A stretch of 64,000 bases of DNA from Paludibacterium paludis (GCF_018802605.1 NZ_CP069161.1:1550001-1614000); one strand, 5' to 3'; counted from the stretch's first letter, positions 28,109 to 41,472 are shown. Program-made: numbers and translations. Notes: generated by a model from the letters alone, not told the origin.

Positions 28109-30799
28109 TTATACCGTCCCGCCGGGGCTTGTGAACGGGGTGGCCAACAAATCTTGCCACAGGCGCCGTCCCGCCTCGTAGTGCGGCGCCGCTTCGGCGC
28201 CGATGCGGTCGTGTCCGCCCAGGCGCGCCGCGTGCTGAAGCCGCCGCAACTGGCGGTAGGCATCCTGTCCGGCGCGGGCGAGCGCGGGGTCGATCAGGCC
28301 GTTTTCCGCCGCCTCGCCGAGCAGGGCGATGTTGCCGCTGTTGCGGGTCAGCGCCGGCACATCGCGGGCATGGCACAGAATCAGCCACTGCACGAGGAAT
28401 TCGATGTCGACGATGCCGCCGCGGGCGTGCTTAAGATCGCTGTCGCGGGCCGGGTGGGTCTTGAGCATGCGCTCGCGCATCGCCACGACCTCGTCGCGAA
28501 GCCGCGCGGGATCGCGTTGCTGCGTCAGCACCGCGTGGCGCACCGCTTCGAAACGCTGGCCGACCCCGGCATCCCCCGCCACGAAACGCGCCCGCGTCAA
28601 CGCCTGGTGTTCCCAGACCCAGGCCGTTTGCGCCTGGTAGTTTTCGAAGGCCTGCAGCGAGCTGACCAGCAGGCCGCTCGAGCCGTTCGGCCGCAAGCGC
28701 AGATCGATGTCGTACAGCACGCCGGCGCTGGTGGCGCTGGTCAGCCAGGCCACCATGCGCCGCGCCAGGCGCGAATACACGTCGGCGGCATCCGGGTGAT
28801 CGTCTTCGTAAAGAAAAATCAGGTCGAGATCCGAAGCGTAGCCCAGCTCCTTGCCGCCCAGCTTGCCGTAGCCGATCACGGCGAAACGGTGCGTGTCGCG
28901 GTGGCGGTTGCCAAGCAGGCGCCAGACATGCTCGAGGGTGCGGTCGAGCACCAGATCCGCCAGCGCCGAGAGCTCGTCCGACAGCGCCTCCAGCGTCCAC
29001 ATGCCGGCCAGATCCTGCGCCACCAGCCGGAAGGTCTGGGCGTGCTGGAAGTGCCGCAGAGTATCCATCTGCGCTTCGACATCGTCGCCGGCCGCCAGCA
29101 TCGCGTCGTTCAGTTGCGCGCCAAGCGCCCGCCAGTCGGGCGCGGCGTACAGCACGCGCGCGTCCAGCAATTCGTCGAGCAGGATCGGGTGCCGGTTCAG
29201 ATAGGCGGCGACCCAGGCGCTGGATGAGCACAGCGCGGCCAGACGCTGCAAGGTCTGCGGATATTCGGTCAAGAGGGCAAGGTAGGAGGCGCGGCCGCTG
29301 ATGGTTTCCAGTAAGTCGAGAATGCGCGCGAGCGTCGGATCCGGGTCGGGCTGGGCGGCGGCCACTTCGATGAGCGGCCCGATCAGGGCGTCGAACTTCT
29401 TGCGATTGGCCTGGGCCATTTGCTGATAGCGCTGGCTGGCGGCGAGACTTTTTAGGCGGCGTTCGACATCGTCGGGCGCAAGATAGCCAAGTTGGGCGAG
29501 TTCGTCGGCGATGCCGGTTTCGCCAAGGTCGCGCCACAGACGCGAGAGCGGATGATCCGGCGCGCCTTCGGTCGGCAGGAAAAACACCTGTTCGAAGTGG
29601 CGCGTGACGCGGCGGCGCTGTTCGTTCAGCGCATCGAGAAAGCTCGCGGTGTCGGCAAAGCCAAGGCTGTGGGCGAGGGAGAGCAGGGCGGGCCCGTCGT
29701 CCGGCAGCGCCTGGGTCTGCTGATCGTCGCGGTATTGCAGCCGGTGCTCTAGCGCGCGCAGGAAGGCGTAGGCTTCCTGCAGTTCATCGACCGCGCGGTT
29801 TTCCAGAAGCCGCAATTCGCGCAGCCGCTCGAGCGTCTCGCGGGTGCCGCGCAACTGCAGGCTGCGCTCGCGTCCTCCGCGGATCAACTGGAATACCTGG
29901 GCGATGAATTCGATCTCGCGGATGCCGCCCGGGCCAAGCTTGATGTTGGTCGCCATGTCGCGGCGCGCGACTTCGCGGCGGATCTGGGCGTGCAGGTCGC
30001 GCATCGCGCCGTAAGCGCCGTAGTCGAGGTATTTGCGGTAGACGAACGGCCTGACCAGATCCGTCAGCAGCGAAGCGTCGCCGGTGATCACCCGGGCCTT
30101 GATCCAGGCATAGCGTTCCCATTCGCGCCCCTGGGCCAGCAGATAGTTCTCCAGGGCGGCGAGGCTCATCACCAGCGGGCCGGAGTCGCCGTAGGGCCGC
30201 AGGCGCATGTCGACACGGAACACCCTGCCATCGATGGTCGGTTCGTCGAGCAAGGCGATGACTTTCTTGCCCAGCTGGGTGAAATACTCGTGATTGGACA
30301 AGCCGCGCCCGCCGCGGGTTTCCCCGCTTTCCGGATACAGGAACACCAGGTCGATGTCGGAGGAGGCGTTCAGTTCATTGCCGCCAAGCTTGCCCATGCC
30401 GATCACGATGAGCGACTGGATTTCCCCGCTCTCTTCGCCGACCGGTGTGCCATAGTGAGACAAGGACGCGGCCGCGGCGTCGACGGCCAGGCGAATGGCG
30501 AAATCGGCCAGCGCCGAGAGGGTGGTGACCACCTCGTCAAGCGTTGCGAGTCCGGCCAGATCCCTGACGATCAGCCGGGAGAACACCGCTTCGCGCAGGC
30601 GCCGCAGCTCCGGGGCGAGGGCGTCGGCGCCGGGCAGGGCCCGCCAGTCGGCGAAGGCGGCCATCTCGCCGGCGGAGAATGGACGAAGGGTTCCGTCAAG
30701 CAGCGAAGCACGCAGCGTTTCGCTGGCCGTTAGCCGGCGGGTCAGGAATCCGGAAAACTGCCCGGCTTTGGCGATGGCGTCCTCGGCAATTGATGGCAT
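28109..30799 (-). CDS. glnE: GlnE, glutamine synthetase adenylyltransferase/deadenylylase
   Basis: The 896-residue product (E. coli has 946) is the bifunctional enzyme that adenylylates glutamine synthetase in nitrogen excess and removes AMP in nitrogen limitation, under PII control. Two nucleotidyltransferase cores are visible: GMGKLGGNELNASSDIDLVF in the N-terminal half and GYGKLGGKELGYASDLDLIF in the C-terminal half. AAAGGA precedes the ATG. It is first in the glnE-ilvE-zinc finger unit and divergent from the YhdP-like gene, with only 57 bases between. Confidence 0.96.
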   Translation of the reverse strand: MPSIAEDAIAKAGQFSGFLTRRLTASETLRASLLDGTLRPFSAGEMAAFADWRALPGADALAPELRRLREAVFSRLIVRDLAGLATLDEVVTTLSALADFAIRLAVDAAAASLSHYGTPVGEESGEIQSLIVIGMGKLGGNELNASSDIDLVFLYPESGETRGGRGLSNHEYFTQLGKKVIALLDEPTIDGRVFRVDMRLRPYGDSGPLVMSLAALENYLLAQGREWERYAWIKARVITGDASLLTDLVRPFVYRKYLDYGAYGAMRDLHAQIRREVARRDMATNIKLGPGGIREIEFIAQVFQLIRGGRERSLQLRGTRETLERLRELRLLENRAVDELQEAYAFLRALEHRLQYRDDQQTQALPDDGPALLSLAHSLGFADTASFLDALNEQRRRVTRHFEQVFFLPTEGAPDHPLSRLWRDLGETGIADELAQLGYLAPDDVERRLKSLAASQRYQQMAQANRKKFDALIGPLIEVAAAQPDPDPTLARILDLLETISGRASYLALLTEYPQTLQRLAALCSSSAWVAAYLNRHPILLDELLDARVLYAAPDWRALGAQLNDAMLAAGDDVEAQMDTLRHFQHAQTFRLVAQDLAGMWTLEALSDELSALADLVLDRTLEHVWRLLGNRHRDTHRFAVIGYGKLGGKELGYASDLDLIFLYEDDHPDAADVYSRLARRMVAWLTSATSAGVLYDIDLRLRPNGSSGLLVSSLQAFENYQAQTAWVWEHQALTRARFVAGDAGVGQRFEAVRHAVLTQQRDPARLRDEVVAMRERMLKTHPARDSDLKHARGGIVDIEFLVQWLILCHARDVPALTRNSGNIALLGEAAENGLIDPALARAGQDAYRQLRRLQHAARLGGHDRIGAEAAPHYEAGRRLWQDLLATPFTSPGGTV

Positions 30800-30856
30800 A
30801 ATGTCGCAATCCTTTTTGGGTGTCCCCGATCATCACATTGTAATGGTTTAAGCCTT

Positions 30857-33800
30857 TTGGAAAAGCATCCGGAACGCGTTCCCGACTGGCGCGTGATCGC
30901 CACACTGCGCCGCTTGGTCAAAACACTCGCTGTGGCGGGGGGGCTGGCCGCGCTGCTCATATCGCTGGCCTTCGCCGTGTTCACCTGGTGGTTCTTGCCG
31001 CGACTTGACGACTATCGCCCCGGACTCGCGGCGCAAATCAGCCGGGCCGTCGGCCGGCCGGTGAGCATTCGCGACCTGTCGGGGCAATGGGAAGGGGTCG
31101 CGCCGCGACTGACCCTTAACCGGGTGAGCATCACCGATCCCATGGGCGGGCAGGCCCTGACCCTGGCGCGTGTCGACATCAAACCGTCCTGGATGAGCCT
31201 CGTGCGTTTTGAACCGCAGCTCGCGCTGATCGAAATCGCCGGCCCGTCGCTGGAAGTGCGGCGCACCCGCGCCGATGCGCTCATGCTCAACGGGTTCCCG
31301 CTTACCCAGGGGAAGTCCGACGGCCGGCTCGGCAACTGGCTGCTGCGCCAGCCCCGCATTCTGGTCCGCGGCGCCAGGATCGACTGGCAGGACGATTACC
31401 TGGGCTTGCCGCCGCTCGGTATCGCCCAGGGCGAGCTGGAGTTGACCAGCGGCCTGCTCGGGCATCGGCTGCGTGTCGCCGGACAGCCGGTTTTCAGTCC
31501 GGGCACCACCGCCGAACTCACGGCGCGCTGGAGCGGCGACGATCTTCATCAGTGGCGGACCTGGAGCGGCTCCGTTTCGGCCCGGCTGAGCGGTGCCCGC
31601 GTTGGGGCGTGGAACCGCTATCTGTCGGCATTCGGCCTGTTGCGCTCGGGCGAAGGCGACGGCACGCTCTCCGCTTCGTTCAGCGAAGGACGGCTGGACT
31701 CGCTGGAAGCCGATGTGCGCGTCAAGAACGCCGCCTGGCGCATTCCCGACGGCAAAGAACTGGTGTTTCCCGAACTGGGCGGGCGCCTGTCCCTGCAACG
31801 CCAAGGGGAGCGTTACCGGATCCATGCGTCGGATCTGACGCTGGCGAGCCAGACCGGTCTCGCCTTCAACCACACCGGCATCGAAGGGCAATGGCAGGGC
31901 GGCGCGCAGGGGTTCGGCGAATTGACGCTGGATAACGCCGATTTGCACCACCTGACCCCGTTCATTCACGCACTGGGCGCGGACAATAATCCGCTGTTCG
32001 CCCGGTTTTCACCATCCGGCACCGTCGCCGCGCTCAAAGTCAGCTGGAAGGGGCCGCTGACGGCGCCGACCCATTATGCGCTGCAAAGCCGGTTTTCCGA
32101 TCTGGCCTGGGCGCCTGTCGACACCCTTCCGGGTGTGGCCGGCGTCAGCGGCAGCGTGCGCTTTGACGAAAACGGCGGGCAATTGATCGTGGCGGGCAGC
32201 AAAGCGCGCATCGACATGCCGCGTGTATTCCCGGAGGCGTTGGGATTCGAGGTTTTCGATTCGGATGTGGTGTGGAAACGCGAGCAGTCCGGTGTCGGCA
32301 TCACGATCCGGACCGCGCGTTTCGCCAACGCGGACCTGAAAGGCTCGTTGAAGGGTAGCTACCGTTATGCCGGCACGGGCGCCGGAACGGCCGACCTGAC
32401 GGCTTCGCTGACCGGATTGCCGGCCAACCGCGTGGTGCACTATCTGCCCTACGCGGCGGGCCAGGATACCCGCGCCTGGCTGGGCAAGGCGCTGGGCGCC
32501 GGCCGGCTGAACAATGTGTCCATGGTGCTCAGGGGCGATATGGACGCCTTCCCGTTCAAGGGCGGCAAGGGCGGCGAGTTCCTGGTCAAGGGCGATGTCG
32601 AAAAAGCCAGCCTGCTCTTCGAAACCGGCTGGCCGACTCTCGATGGCATCGATACCGCGCTGGTGTTCCACAACGAGCGGATGGAGGTTCTGCCCAGAAC
32701 GGTGTCGACGCTCGGCGTACCGCTGTCGGGCGTGAAAGTGATCCTGCCGGATCTGACCGCGGACAACGCCTGGCTGGACATTACCGGCCGGGCCGACGCG
32801 CCGCTGGCCAAAATGCTGACCTATACCACGCGCAGTCCGGTGGACAAATGGCTGTCCGGTTTCACCGGGCAGATCCGCGCGAGCGGGGATGCCACGCTCG
32901 CCCTCGAATTGAAAGTGCCGCTATCGGGGCCGGATACGACCCGGGTGCGCGGCCGCATCGGTTTTGTCGGCAACCGGCTGGAAATGACGCGCTTGCCGTT
33001 GCCGCCGCTGGATACCGTGCGCGGTCCGCTGATCTTTACCGAGAAAGGCGTCGAAAGCCCCGGTCTTGCCGTTTCGGCGTTCGGCGGCAATTTCGCCCTC
33101 ACCGCCAAAACCGCCAGGGCCGGGCGCATGGAGTTCGCGCTGGACGGCGAGGCGCCGACCGGCACGATCCTGTCGCGCTACGCGGACTTTCTGGTGCCGC
33201 ATGTGTCGGGCAAGTCGCGGTTCGCCGCCCGTTTCGCCGTGACGCACGGGCTGGAGTCCCTGCTGGTGACCTCCGATCTTGCCGGCACCGCCATCACGGC
33301 GCCGGCCCCGGTGGGCAAGGAGGCCGCGGCGGCGCTGCCCCTGTCGCTCGAGTTGCGCCCCGAGACCGCCGGCATGGGACTGAGATTCACGCTCGGCGGG
33401 CGGGCAGCCGGGCACCTGCGGCTTGCCGACGACGGTTCGCTCAAGGCCGGCGCCGTGGCCGTCGGCCGTCCGGTCCCCGCCTCGTTGCCGGACGGCCTGC
33501 AAATTCTGGTAAGCGCCCCGAAGCTGGATCTGGCGCCGTGGGTCGGCGTCGTGCGCGGCGGCCGCGGCGTCTCCACGACCGAATGGCCGCTGACTGTGTC
33601 CATCGACAGCCCGCTGGTGACATTGGGGCGGTACCGTTTCGACAAGGTCAGCGCCGAAGTGCGCCATCTTCCCGGGGGTGACGACTGGCAGGCCCGGTTG
33701 CGGTCCGCGCAGATTTCCGGGCATCTGAGCTATCTTGCGCAAGGCGGCGGCCAGCTTCGCGCCCGTCTGCCCCGTTTCGATCTTAATGGCCTCGCGCCGC

Positions 33801-34687
33801 GCGGCGAAACCGAACCTTCGGCGCAGGGCGGCGGGATGGACGCCTTCGAATTGCCGGCGATGGATGTGCGAGTCGACGAGCTTTTGCTTGACGGCAATCC
33901 GGTCGGCAGCCTGGATTTGGCCGCGCGGCGCCAGGGGGATGACTGGTTGCTGGACAAGGTGTTGCTCAAGGCCGCCTATGGCACGCTCAGCGGCTCGGCT
34001 CGGGTGCAGGGCGGCGGCGGACCGTCGCCGCGCGCGGTGCACAGCCGTCTGCAACTGGATGCCGCGGATATCGGCAAGATGCTCGACCGCTTCGGCGTGC
34101 GCGACAGCTTCCGCAAGGGGCAGGGCCGTCTTTCCGGTGATCTGAGCTGGCCGGGCGGACTCGCCGACTTCCAGTTGGAGAAGGTCAGCGGGCAGGTCTC
34201 GATGGATCTGAAGGACGGTCGTTTCGCCAAGGTCGACCCCGGCGTCGCGCGCCTTTTGGGGGTACTCAGCCTGCAGTCGCTGACGCGGCGCTTCCGTCTG
34301 GATTTCACGGATGTCTTCAGCGACGGCTTCGCGTTTGATACGCTGAAAGGCGACGCGCGTGTGACGGCGGGCGTGTTCCGTTCGGACAACACCCAGATGA
34401 AGGGCCCGGCCGCGGACGTGGCCATCCGCGGGCAGGTCAATCTGGTGAACGAAACCCAGTCGATCAGCCTGCACGTCGAGCCGCACCTCGCCGAGAGCGT
34501 GGCGCTGGCGACCGGCGCGGCGCTGATCAACCCGGTGGTCGGCGTGGCGGCGCTCGCCGCGCAAAAAGTGCTCAAGGATCCGGTGGGACGGATCTTTTCG
34601 GTCGATTATGAAGTGACGGGCACCTTGCGCGACCCGGTCGTCAGCAAAAAAACCGCCAACCAGGAGAAACGGAGCCCGCAACCATGA
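30857..34687 (+). CDS. yhdP: YhdP-family AsmA-like protein
   Basis: The 1276-residue product (E. coli YhdP has about 1266) has one N-terminal membrane span (about 19-48, AGGLAALLISLAFAVFTWWF) and a very long periplasmic beta-rich region. DUF3971/AsmA-type sequence appears early, and an AsmA_2-like end is present (NPVVGVAALAAQKVLKDPVG). YhdP, TamB and YdbH form bridge-like paths carrying phospholipid to the outer membrane. The start is uncertain: TTG at 30857 has no good ribosome site, and GTG at 30893 is an alternative that still precedes the span. The stop overlaps the next ATG. Confidence 0.9.
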   Translation: MEKHPERVPDWRVIATLRRLVKTLAVAGGLAALLISLAFAVFTWWFLPRLDDYRPGLAAQISRAVGRPVSIRDLSGQWEGVAPRLTLNRVSITDPMGGQALTLARVDIKPSWMSLVRFEPQLALIEIAGPSLEVRRTRADALMLNGFPLTQGKSDGRLGNWLLRQPRILVRGARIDWQDDYLGLPPLGIAQGELELTSGLLGHRLRVAGQPVFSPGTTAELTARWSGDDLHQWRTWSGSVSARLSGARVGAWNRYLSAFGLLRSGEGDGTLSASFSEGRLDSLEADVRVKNAAWRIPDGKELVFPELGGRLSLQRQGERYRIHASDLTLASQTGLAFNHTGIEGQWQGGAQGFGELTLDNADLHHLTPFIHALGADNNPLFARFSPSGTVAALKVSWKGPLTAPTHYALQSRFSDLAWAPVDTLPGVAGVSGSVRFDENGGQLIVAGSKARIDMPRVFPEALGFEVFDSDVVWKREQSGVGITIRTARFANADLKGSLKGSYRYAGTGAGTADLTASLTGLPANRVVHYLPYAAGQDTRAWLGKALGAGRLNNVSMVLRGDMDAFPFKGGKGGEFLVKGDVEKASLLFETGWPTLDGIDTALVFHNERMEVLPRTVSTLGVPLSGVKVILPDLTADNAWLDITGRADAPLAKMLTYTTRSPVDKWLSGFTGQIRASGDATLALELKVPLSGPDTTRVRGRIGFVGNRLEMTRLPLPPLDTVRGPLIFTEKGVESPGLAVSAFGGNFALTAKTARAGRMEFALDGEAPTGTILSRYADFLVPHVSGKSRFAARFAVTHGLESLLVTSDLAGTAITAPAPVGKEAAAALPLSLELRPETAGMGLRFTLGGRAAGHLRLADDGSLKAGAVAVGRPVPASLPDGLQILVSAPKLDLAPWVGVVRGGRGVSTTEWPLTVSIDSPLVTLGRYRFDKVSAEVRHLPGGDDWQARLRSAQISGHLSYLAQGGGQLRARLPRFDLNGLAPRGETEPSAQGGGMDAFELPAMDVRVDELLLDGNPVGSLDLAARRQGDDWLLDKVLLKAAYGTLSGSARVQGGGGPSPRAVHSRLQLDAADIGKMLDRFGVRDSFRKGQGRLSGDLSWPGGLADFQLEKVSGQVSMDLKDGRFAKVDPGVARLLGVLSLQSLTRRFRLDFTDVFSDGFAFDTLKGDARVTAGVFRSDNTQMKGPAADVAIRGQVNLVNETQSISLHVEPHLAESVALATGAALINPVVGVAALAAQKVLKDPVGRIFSVDYEVTGTLRDPVVSKKTANQEKRSPQP

Positions 34688-35490
34688 AGACATCCTTTAT
34701 CGCCGCATCGGTGCAGATGGTGTCCGGCACCGACGTCGATCGCAACATCGCCCGGGCCCGCGAACTCGTCGCCGAGGCGGCGTCGCGCGGCGCGACCCTT
34801 GTGGCGCTGCCGGAGTATTTCTGCCTGATGGGGCGCGCCGACACCGACAAGATCGCGCGCCGCGAAACTTTCGGCGCCGGGCCGATCCAGGAGGCGCTCG
34901 CGGCCATGGCGCGCGAGCATGGCGTCTGGCTGTCGGCCGGGACGGTGCCCCTGGTGTGTCCGGACGAGACGAAAGTCTACAATACCAGTCTGTTCTTCGA
35001 TCCGGAGGGGCGGGTGGCGGCGCGTTACGACAAGATCCACCTGTTCGGGTTTTCCGGGATGGGGGAGCGCTATTGCGAATCCGATTCGATCCTGCCGGGT
35101 GGCGCGCCCGTCAAGGCCGAGACGCCTTTTGCCTCCATCGCGTTCGGAATCTGCTACGATCTGCGTTTCCCGGAAATGTTCCGGAGCCTTGCGCCTTTCG
35201 ATGTTCTGATTCTGCCCGCCGCGTTCACCGCGGTGACGGGCGAGGCGCATTGGGAGACCCTGATCCGCGCGCGCGCCATTGAAAACCAGTGTTACGTCGT
35301 CGCCTCGGCGCAAGGCGGCGAACATGAGAACGGCCGCAAGACGCACGGGCAGTCGATGATCGTCGATCCGTGGGGACGCGTCGTGGCCGAACTGAAAAAA
35401 GGCGAGGGCGTGGTCACGGCCTCGATCGATGTGAATGTCATTCAATCGGTGCGCACCCGCTTGCCGGCGCTTGCCCATCGCGTACTGTGA
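34684..35490 (+). CDS. Nitrilase-superfamily amidase (Nit1/YbeM-like)
   Basis: The 268-residue product carries the carbon-nitrogen hydrolase triad: E44 (LPEYFCL), K117 (YDKIHLFGF) and C157 (GICYDLRFPE). The sequence is closest to the Nit1 branch, whose members hydrolyse deaminated glutathione, a metabolite-repair reaction. That substrate is by family only. The ATG overlaps the YhdP stop, and tldD follows 14 bases later, so the three are probably co-transcribed, an order common in betaproteobacteria. Confidence 0.92.
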   Translation: MKTSFIAASVQMVSGTDVDRNIARARELVAEAASRGATLVALPEYFCLMGRADTDKIARRETFGAGPIQEALAAMAREHGVWLSAGTVPLVCPDETKVYNTSLFFDPEGRVAARYDKIHLFGFSGMGERYCESDSILPGGAPVKAETPFASIAFGICYDLRFPEMFRSLAPFDVLILPAAFTAVTGEAHWETLIRARAIENQCYVVASAQGGEHENGRKTHGQSMIVDPWGRVVAELKKGEGVVTASIDVNVIQSVRTRLPALAHRVL

Positions 35491-35504
35491 AGAAAGAATC
35501 CGCC

Positions 35505-36950
35505 ATGGAAGATGTGTTTACCACCGCCGAGTCCCTGCTGCTCAAACCGTTCGGGCTGGACGAGGGATCGCTTGAAACGACCCTGTCGCTGATCACCCGT
35601 CATGATGTCGATTATGCCGATCTGTACTTCCAGCACACCTGTCACGAGGCCTGGAGTCTGGAGGAGGGCATCGTCAAGTCCGGCAGTTTCAGCATCGACC
35701 AGGGGGTCGGCGTGCGCGCCGTGTCCGGCGACAAGACCGCGTTCGCCTACTCGGACGATATCAGTCTTGAAGCGCTGACGCGCACCGCGACCGCCGTGCG
35801 CGCCATCGGCCGCCAGGGCGGCGCGGGCTCGGTGGGCATGCCGGGCAGCCGGCACGGCTTTGACCGCCTCTATCCGGCGATCGATCCGTGCGCGAGTCTC
35901 GATGCCGCCGCCAAGGTGGCGCTGCTGGAGAAAGTGGAGCGCCTCGCCCGGGCGATGGATCCGCGTGTCATCCAGGTGATGGCCGGGCTGAGTTCCGAAT
36001 ACGACGTGGTGTTCATCGCCCGCCATGACGGCGTGCGGGTCGCCGATGTGCGCCCCCTGGTGCGCCTGTCGGTGTATGTCATCGCAGAGCAGAATGGCCG
36101 CCGCGAGCAGGGCGGCAGCGGCGTCGGCGGGCGCTACGACCTGACCCGCTTCGACGATGCGCTGGTGGAGCGCCACGTGCGCGAAGCCGTCGATCAGGCG
36201 CTCGTCAATCTGGATTCGCGCCCCGCGCCGGCCGGCCAGATGACCGTGGTGCTGGCGCCCGGATGGCCGGGCGTGCTGCTGCACGAGGCGGTGGGGCATG
36301 GCCTGGAAGGCGACTTCAACCGCAAGGGCACCAGCGCGTTTTCCGGAATGATCGGCCAGCGGGTCGCCGCGCCGGGCGTCACGGTGGTCGACGACGGCAC
36401 CCTGGCCGACCGGCGTGGATCGCTGTCCATCGACGACGAGGGCAACCTGACCCAGCGCACCGTGCTCATCGAGGACGGCATCCTCAAGGGCTATATGCAG
36501 GACGCGATGAACGCGCGGCTGATGAACGCCGCGCCGACCGGCAACGGCCGGCGCGAATCGTACGCCCACATTCCGATGCCGCGCATGACCAACACCTACA
36601 TGCTCGCCGGACAGCACGATCCGGCGGAAATCATCGCCTCGGTCAAGGACGGCCTTTACGCGGTCAACTTCGGCGGGGGCCAGGTCGACATCACCAGCGG
36701 ACGCTTCGTTTTCTCGGCTTCCGAAGCCTGGCGCATCGAGAACGGCAAGCTGACCTACCCGGTCAAGGGCGCGACCCTGATCGGCAACGGACCGGAAGTG
36801 CTGAACCACGTGTCGATGATCGGCAGCGACATGGCGCTCGACAGCGGCATCGGCGTGTGCGGCAAGGAAGGCCAGAGCGTGCCGGTGGGCGTCGGTCAGC
36901 CGACGATGCGCATCGACGGCGGCCTGACGGTCGGCGGCACGGGCGCCTGA
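35505..36950 (+). CDS. tldD: TldD, metalloprotease
   Basis: The 481-residue product has the same length as E. coli TldD. The zinc motif HEAVGH is at 260-265 (LLHEAVGHGLEGD), and the C-terminal barrel has NTYMLAG and IGNGPEVLNHVSMIG blocks. With TldE (PmbA) it forms a heterodimeric protease that trims unfolded or modified peptides, as in microcin B17 maturation and CcdA turnover. No tldE is in the window. AAGAAAG precedes the ATG at 35505. Confidence 0.95.
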   Translation: MEDVFTTAESLLLKPFGLDEGSLETTLSLITRHDVDYADLYFQHTCHEAWSLEEGIVKSGSFSIDQGVGVRAVSGDKTAFAYSDDISLEALTRTATAVRAIGRQGGAGSVGMPGSRHGFDRLYPAIDPCASLDAAAKVALLEKVERLARAMDPRVIQVMAGLSSEYDVVFIARHDGVRVADVRPLVRLSVYVIAEQNGRREQGGSGVGGRYDLTRFDDALVERHVREAVDQALVNLDSRPAPAGQMTVVLAPGWPGVLLHEAVGHGLEGDFNRKGTSAFSGMIGQRVAAPGVTVVDDGTLADRRGSLSIDDEGNLTQRTVLIEDGILKGYMQDAMNARLMNAAPTGNGRRESYAHIPMPRMTNTYMLAGQHDPAEIIASVKDGLYAVNFGGGQVDITSGRFVFSASEAWRIENGKLTYPVKGATLIGNGPEVLNHVSMIGSDMALDSGIGVCGKEGQSVPVGVGQPTMRIDGGLTVGGTGA

Positions 36951-36961
36951 TCCGCCGGCAA

Positions 36962-37003
36962 CGGGGAGCCGTCCGGAGGCTCCCCGCGCCCCGTTTCTTT
37001 TCC
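36962..37003 (+). terminator. Probable terminator after tldD
   Basis: CGGGGAGCC, a 7-base loop and GGCTCCCCG (9 bp) come first; the T-rich TTTCTTTTCC tract begins only 6 bases after the stem, so it is weaker than a canonical terminator. It lies between the convergent tldD and fumC genes. Confidence 0.55.
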
Positions 37004-37026
37004 TTTGGCCGGCGTGACGGCGCCGG

Positions 37027-38412
37027 TCACACCATCCTTTCCGGCCGCACCCAGCTGTCGAATTCCTCCGCCGTGACATAGCCCGATTCCAGCGCCGCTT
37101 CGCGCAGCGAAATACGCTGGTGGTGCGCCTGCTTGGCGATCCGCGCCGCCTTGTCGTAGCCGATATGCGGGCTCAGGGCGGTCACCAGCATCAGCGAATG
37201 GCCGACCAGTTCGCCGATACGCCGCAGATCAGGCTCCATGCCGCTCACGCAGTGCGTCTCGAATCCTTTCATGGCATCGCCGAGCAAGCGGATGCTCTGC
37301 ATGAGATTGTGAATGATCAGGGGTTTGCAGACGTTCAGTTCGAAGTTGCCCGACGCGCCGCCCACGGTGATCGCCACGTCGTTGCCCATCACCTGGCAGC
37401 ACACCATGATGAGCGCCTCGCATTGGGTGGGATTGACCTTGCCGGGCATGATGGAACTGCCCGGTTCGTTTTCCGGGAGTGTCAACTCGCCGATGCCCGA
37501 GCGCGGGCCGGACGCCAGCCAGCGGATGTCGTTGGCGATTTTCATCAGGGCGACCGCCAGGGTCTTCAGCCCCGCGTGGCAGGCGACCAGCGCGTCGTGC
37601 GCCGCGAGGGCCGCGAAGAAATTGCCCGCGCGCCGGAACGGCAGGCCGGTTTCGGCGGCCAGCTCGTGCGCCACGCGCGGGCCGAACTCCGGATGGGTGT
37701 TCAATCCCGTGCCGACGGCGGTCCCACCCGCCGCCAGTTCGAGCACGCCGTCAAGACTGCCGACGATGACGCGCCGGGCGTGATCGAGCTGGGCGACCCA
37801 TCCGGAAATCTCCTGCCCGAGTGTCAGGGGTGTGGCGTCCTGCAGGTGGGTGCGCCCGATCTTGACGATGCCGGCAAAGGCGATGGCCTTGCACTGCAGC
37901 GCGTCCCGCAGCGAGCCGAGCGCGGGCAGGAGGTCGTGCGACAGCGCGAGCGCCGCGGCAACGTGCATGGCGGTGGGGAACATGTCGTTCGACGACTGGC
38001 CCAGATTCACATGGTCGTTGGGGTGCACGCGCCGGGTTTGCGCCGCGCCGTCGTCAAGATGGCGCGATGCGAGATTGGCCAGCACTTCGTTGACGTTCAT
38101 ATTGGTCTGGGTGCCGGATCCGGTTTGCCACACCGACAAGGGGAACGCGTCGCGGTGCTCGCCGGCGAGGATGGCCCCGGCGGCGCTGGCGATCGCGTCG
38201 GCGCGAACCGGATCGAGACGGTCGAGTCCCGCGTTGACGCGCGCGGCGATGCCCTTGATGCGGACCAGCGCCAGAATGAGCGCGTCGGGCATGCGCTCGG
38301 TGGAAATCTGGAAATTCATCAACGAGCGCTGTGTCTGGGCGCCCCACAGCGCGGCGGTGGGAACCTCGACCTCGCCCAACGAGTCCTGCTCGATTCTGTT
38401 GGTAGTGTTCAT
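37027..38412 (-). CDS. fumC: FumC, class II fumarase
   Basis: The 461-residue product (E. coli FumC has 467) is the iron-independent fumarase of the TCA cycle. Family signatures are [30 protein letters not shown] and [15 protein letters not shown]. The ATG at 38412 has AAGGG at 8 bases; the ATG two codons upstream (38418) would be too close to it. It is divergent from acnA across 137 bases, so two TCA enzymes sit back to back and may share control. Confidence 0.95.
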   Translation of the reverse strand: MNTTNRIEQDSLGEVEVPTAALWGAQTQRSLMNFQISTERMPDALILALVRIKGIAARVNAGLDRLDPVRADAIASAAGAILAGEHRDAFPLSVWQTGSGTQTNMNVNEVLANLASRHLDDGAAQTRRVHPNDHVNLGQSSNDMFPTAMHVAAALALSHDLLPALGSLRDALQCKAIAFAGIVKIGRTHLQDATPLTLGQEISGWVAQLDHARRVIVGSLDGVLELAAGGTAVGTGLNTHPEFGPRVAHELAAETGLPFRRAGNFFAALAAHDALVACHAGLKTLAVALMKIANDIRWLASGPRSGIGELTLPENEPGSSIMPGKVNPTQCEALIMVCCQVMGNDVAITVGGASGNFELNVCKPLIIHNLMQSIRLLGDAMKGFETHCVSGMEPDLRRIGELVGHSLMLVTALSPHIGYDKAARIAKQAHHQRISLREAALESGYVTAEEFDSWVRPERMV

Positions 38413-38549
38413 GGTCATGCCCTTGATGAGTAAAATAAAATGAACGTTTTGACGGAAAGTGAGTCTCGCTACAGTGTAGACCTTCCATGACCGGGGGCAC
38501 TATCGCCGCCGGCCTGTCCTGAGCATCGCACCTTGGGGAGGTACCTCGC

Positions 38550-41255
<2,706 letters not shown>

Positions 41256-41326
41256 CCCGTGCGAGCGGCGGTGTCGTCCGCTTTGAGGAAATCGGTGTTT
41301 TTTCGAGGGCAGAGCGAAGCGTAAAA

Positions 41327-41369
41327 GCAAACAGGCGGTGAACCGTAACCCGGTTCGCCGCCTGTTTGC
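41327..41369 (-). terminator. Terminator of tRNA-Tyr
   Basis: Two 19-base arms (41327-41345 and 41351-41369) pair with a single non-Watson-Crick position across a 5-base loop. Read on the minus strand the stem is followed by TTTTACG. It lies 7 bases beyond the tRNA 3' end and 71 bases after acnA, so it may also serve as a 3' barrier for acnA. Confidence 0.85.
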
Positions 41370-41376
41370 GCGTGTC

Positions 41377-41461
41377 TGGTGGAGGGAGAAGGATTCGAAC
41401 CTTCGAAGGCTGAGCCGTCAGATTTACAGTCTGATCCCTTTGACCGCTCGGGAATCCCTCC
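41377..41461 (-). tRNA. tRNA-Tyr (GTA)
   Basis: On the minus strand the 85-base sequence folds as a class II tRNA. The acceptor GGAGGGA pairs with TCCCTCC, the anticodon loop CTGTAAA has GTA at 41427-41425, a long variable arm is present, the T-arm carries GGTTCGAATCC and the CCA is genome-encoded (41379-41377). It is preceded by a near-consensus promoter and followed by a strong hairpin terminator, so it is a single-gene unit. Confidence 0.97.
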
Positions 41462-41472
41462 AGAGAGGCCGA

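Noticed and set aside
41327..41369. Long inverted repeat considered as a REP element or insertion-sequence end
   Set aside because: Its position directly after tRNA-Tyr, the single 19-bp hairpin form and the following T-run on the minus strand explain it as a terminator.
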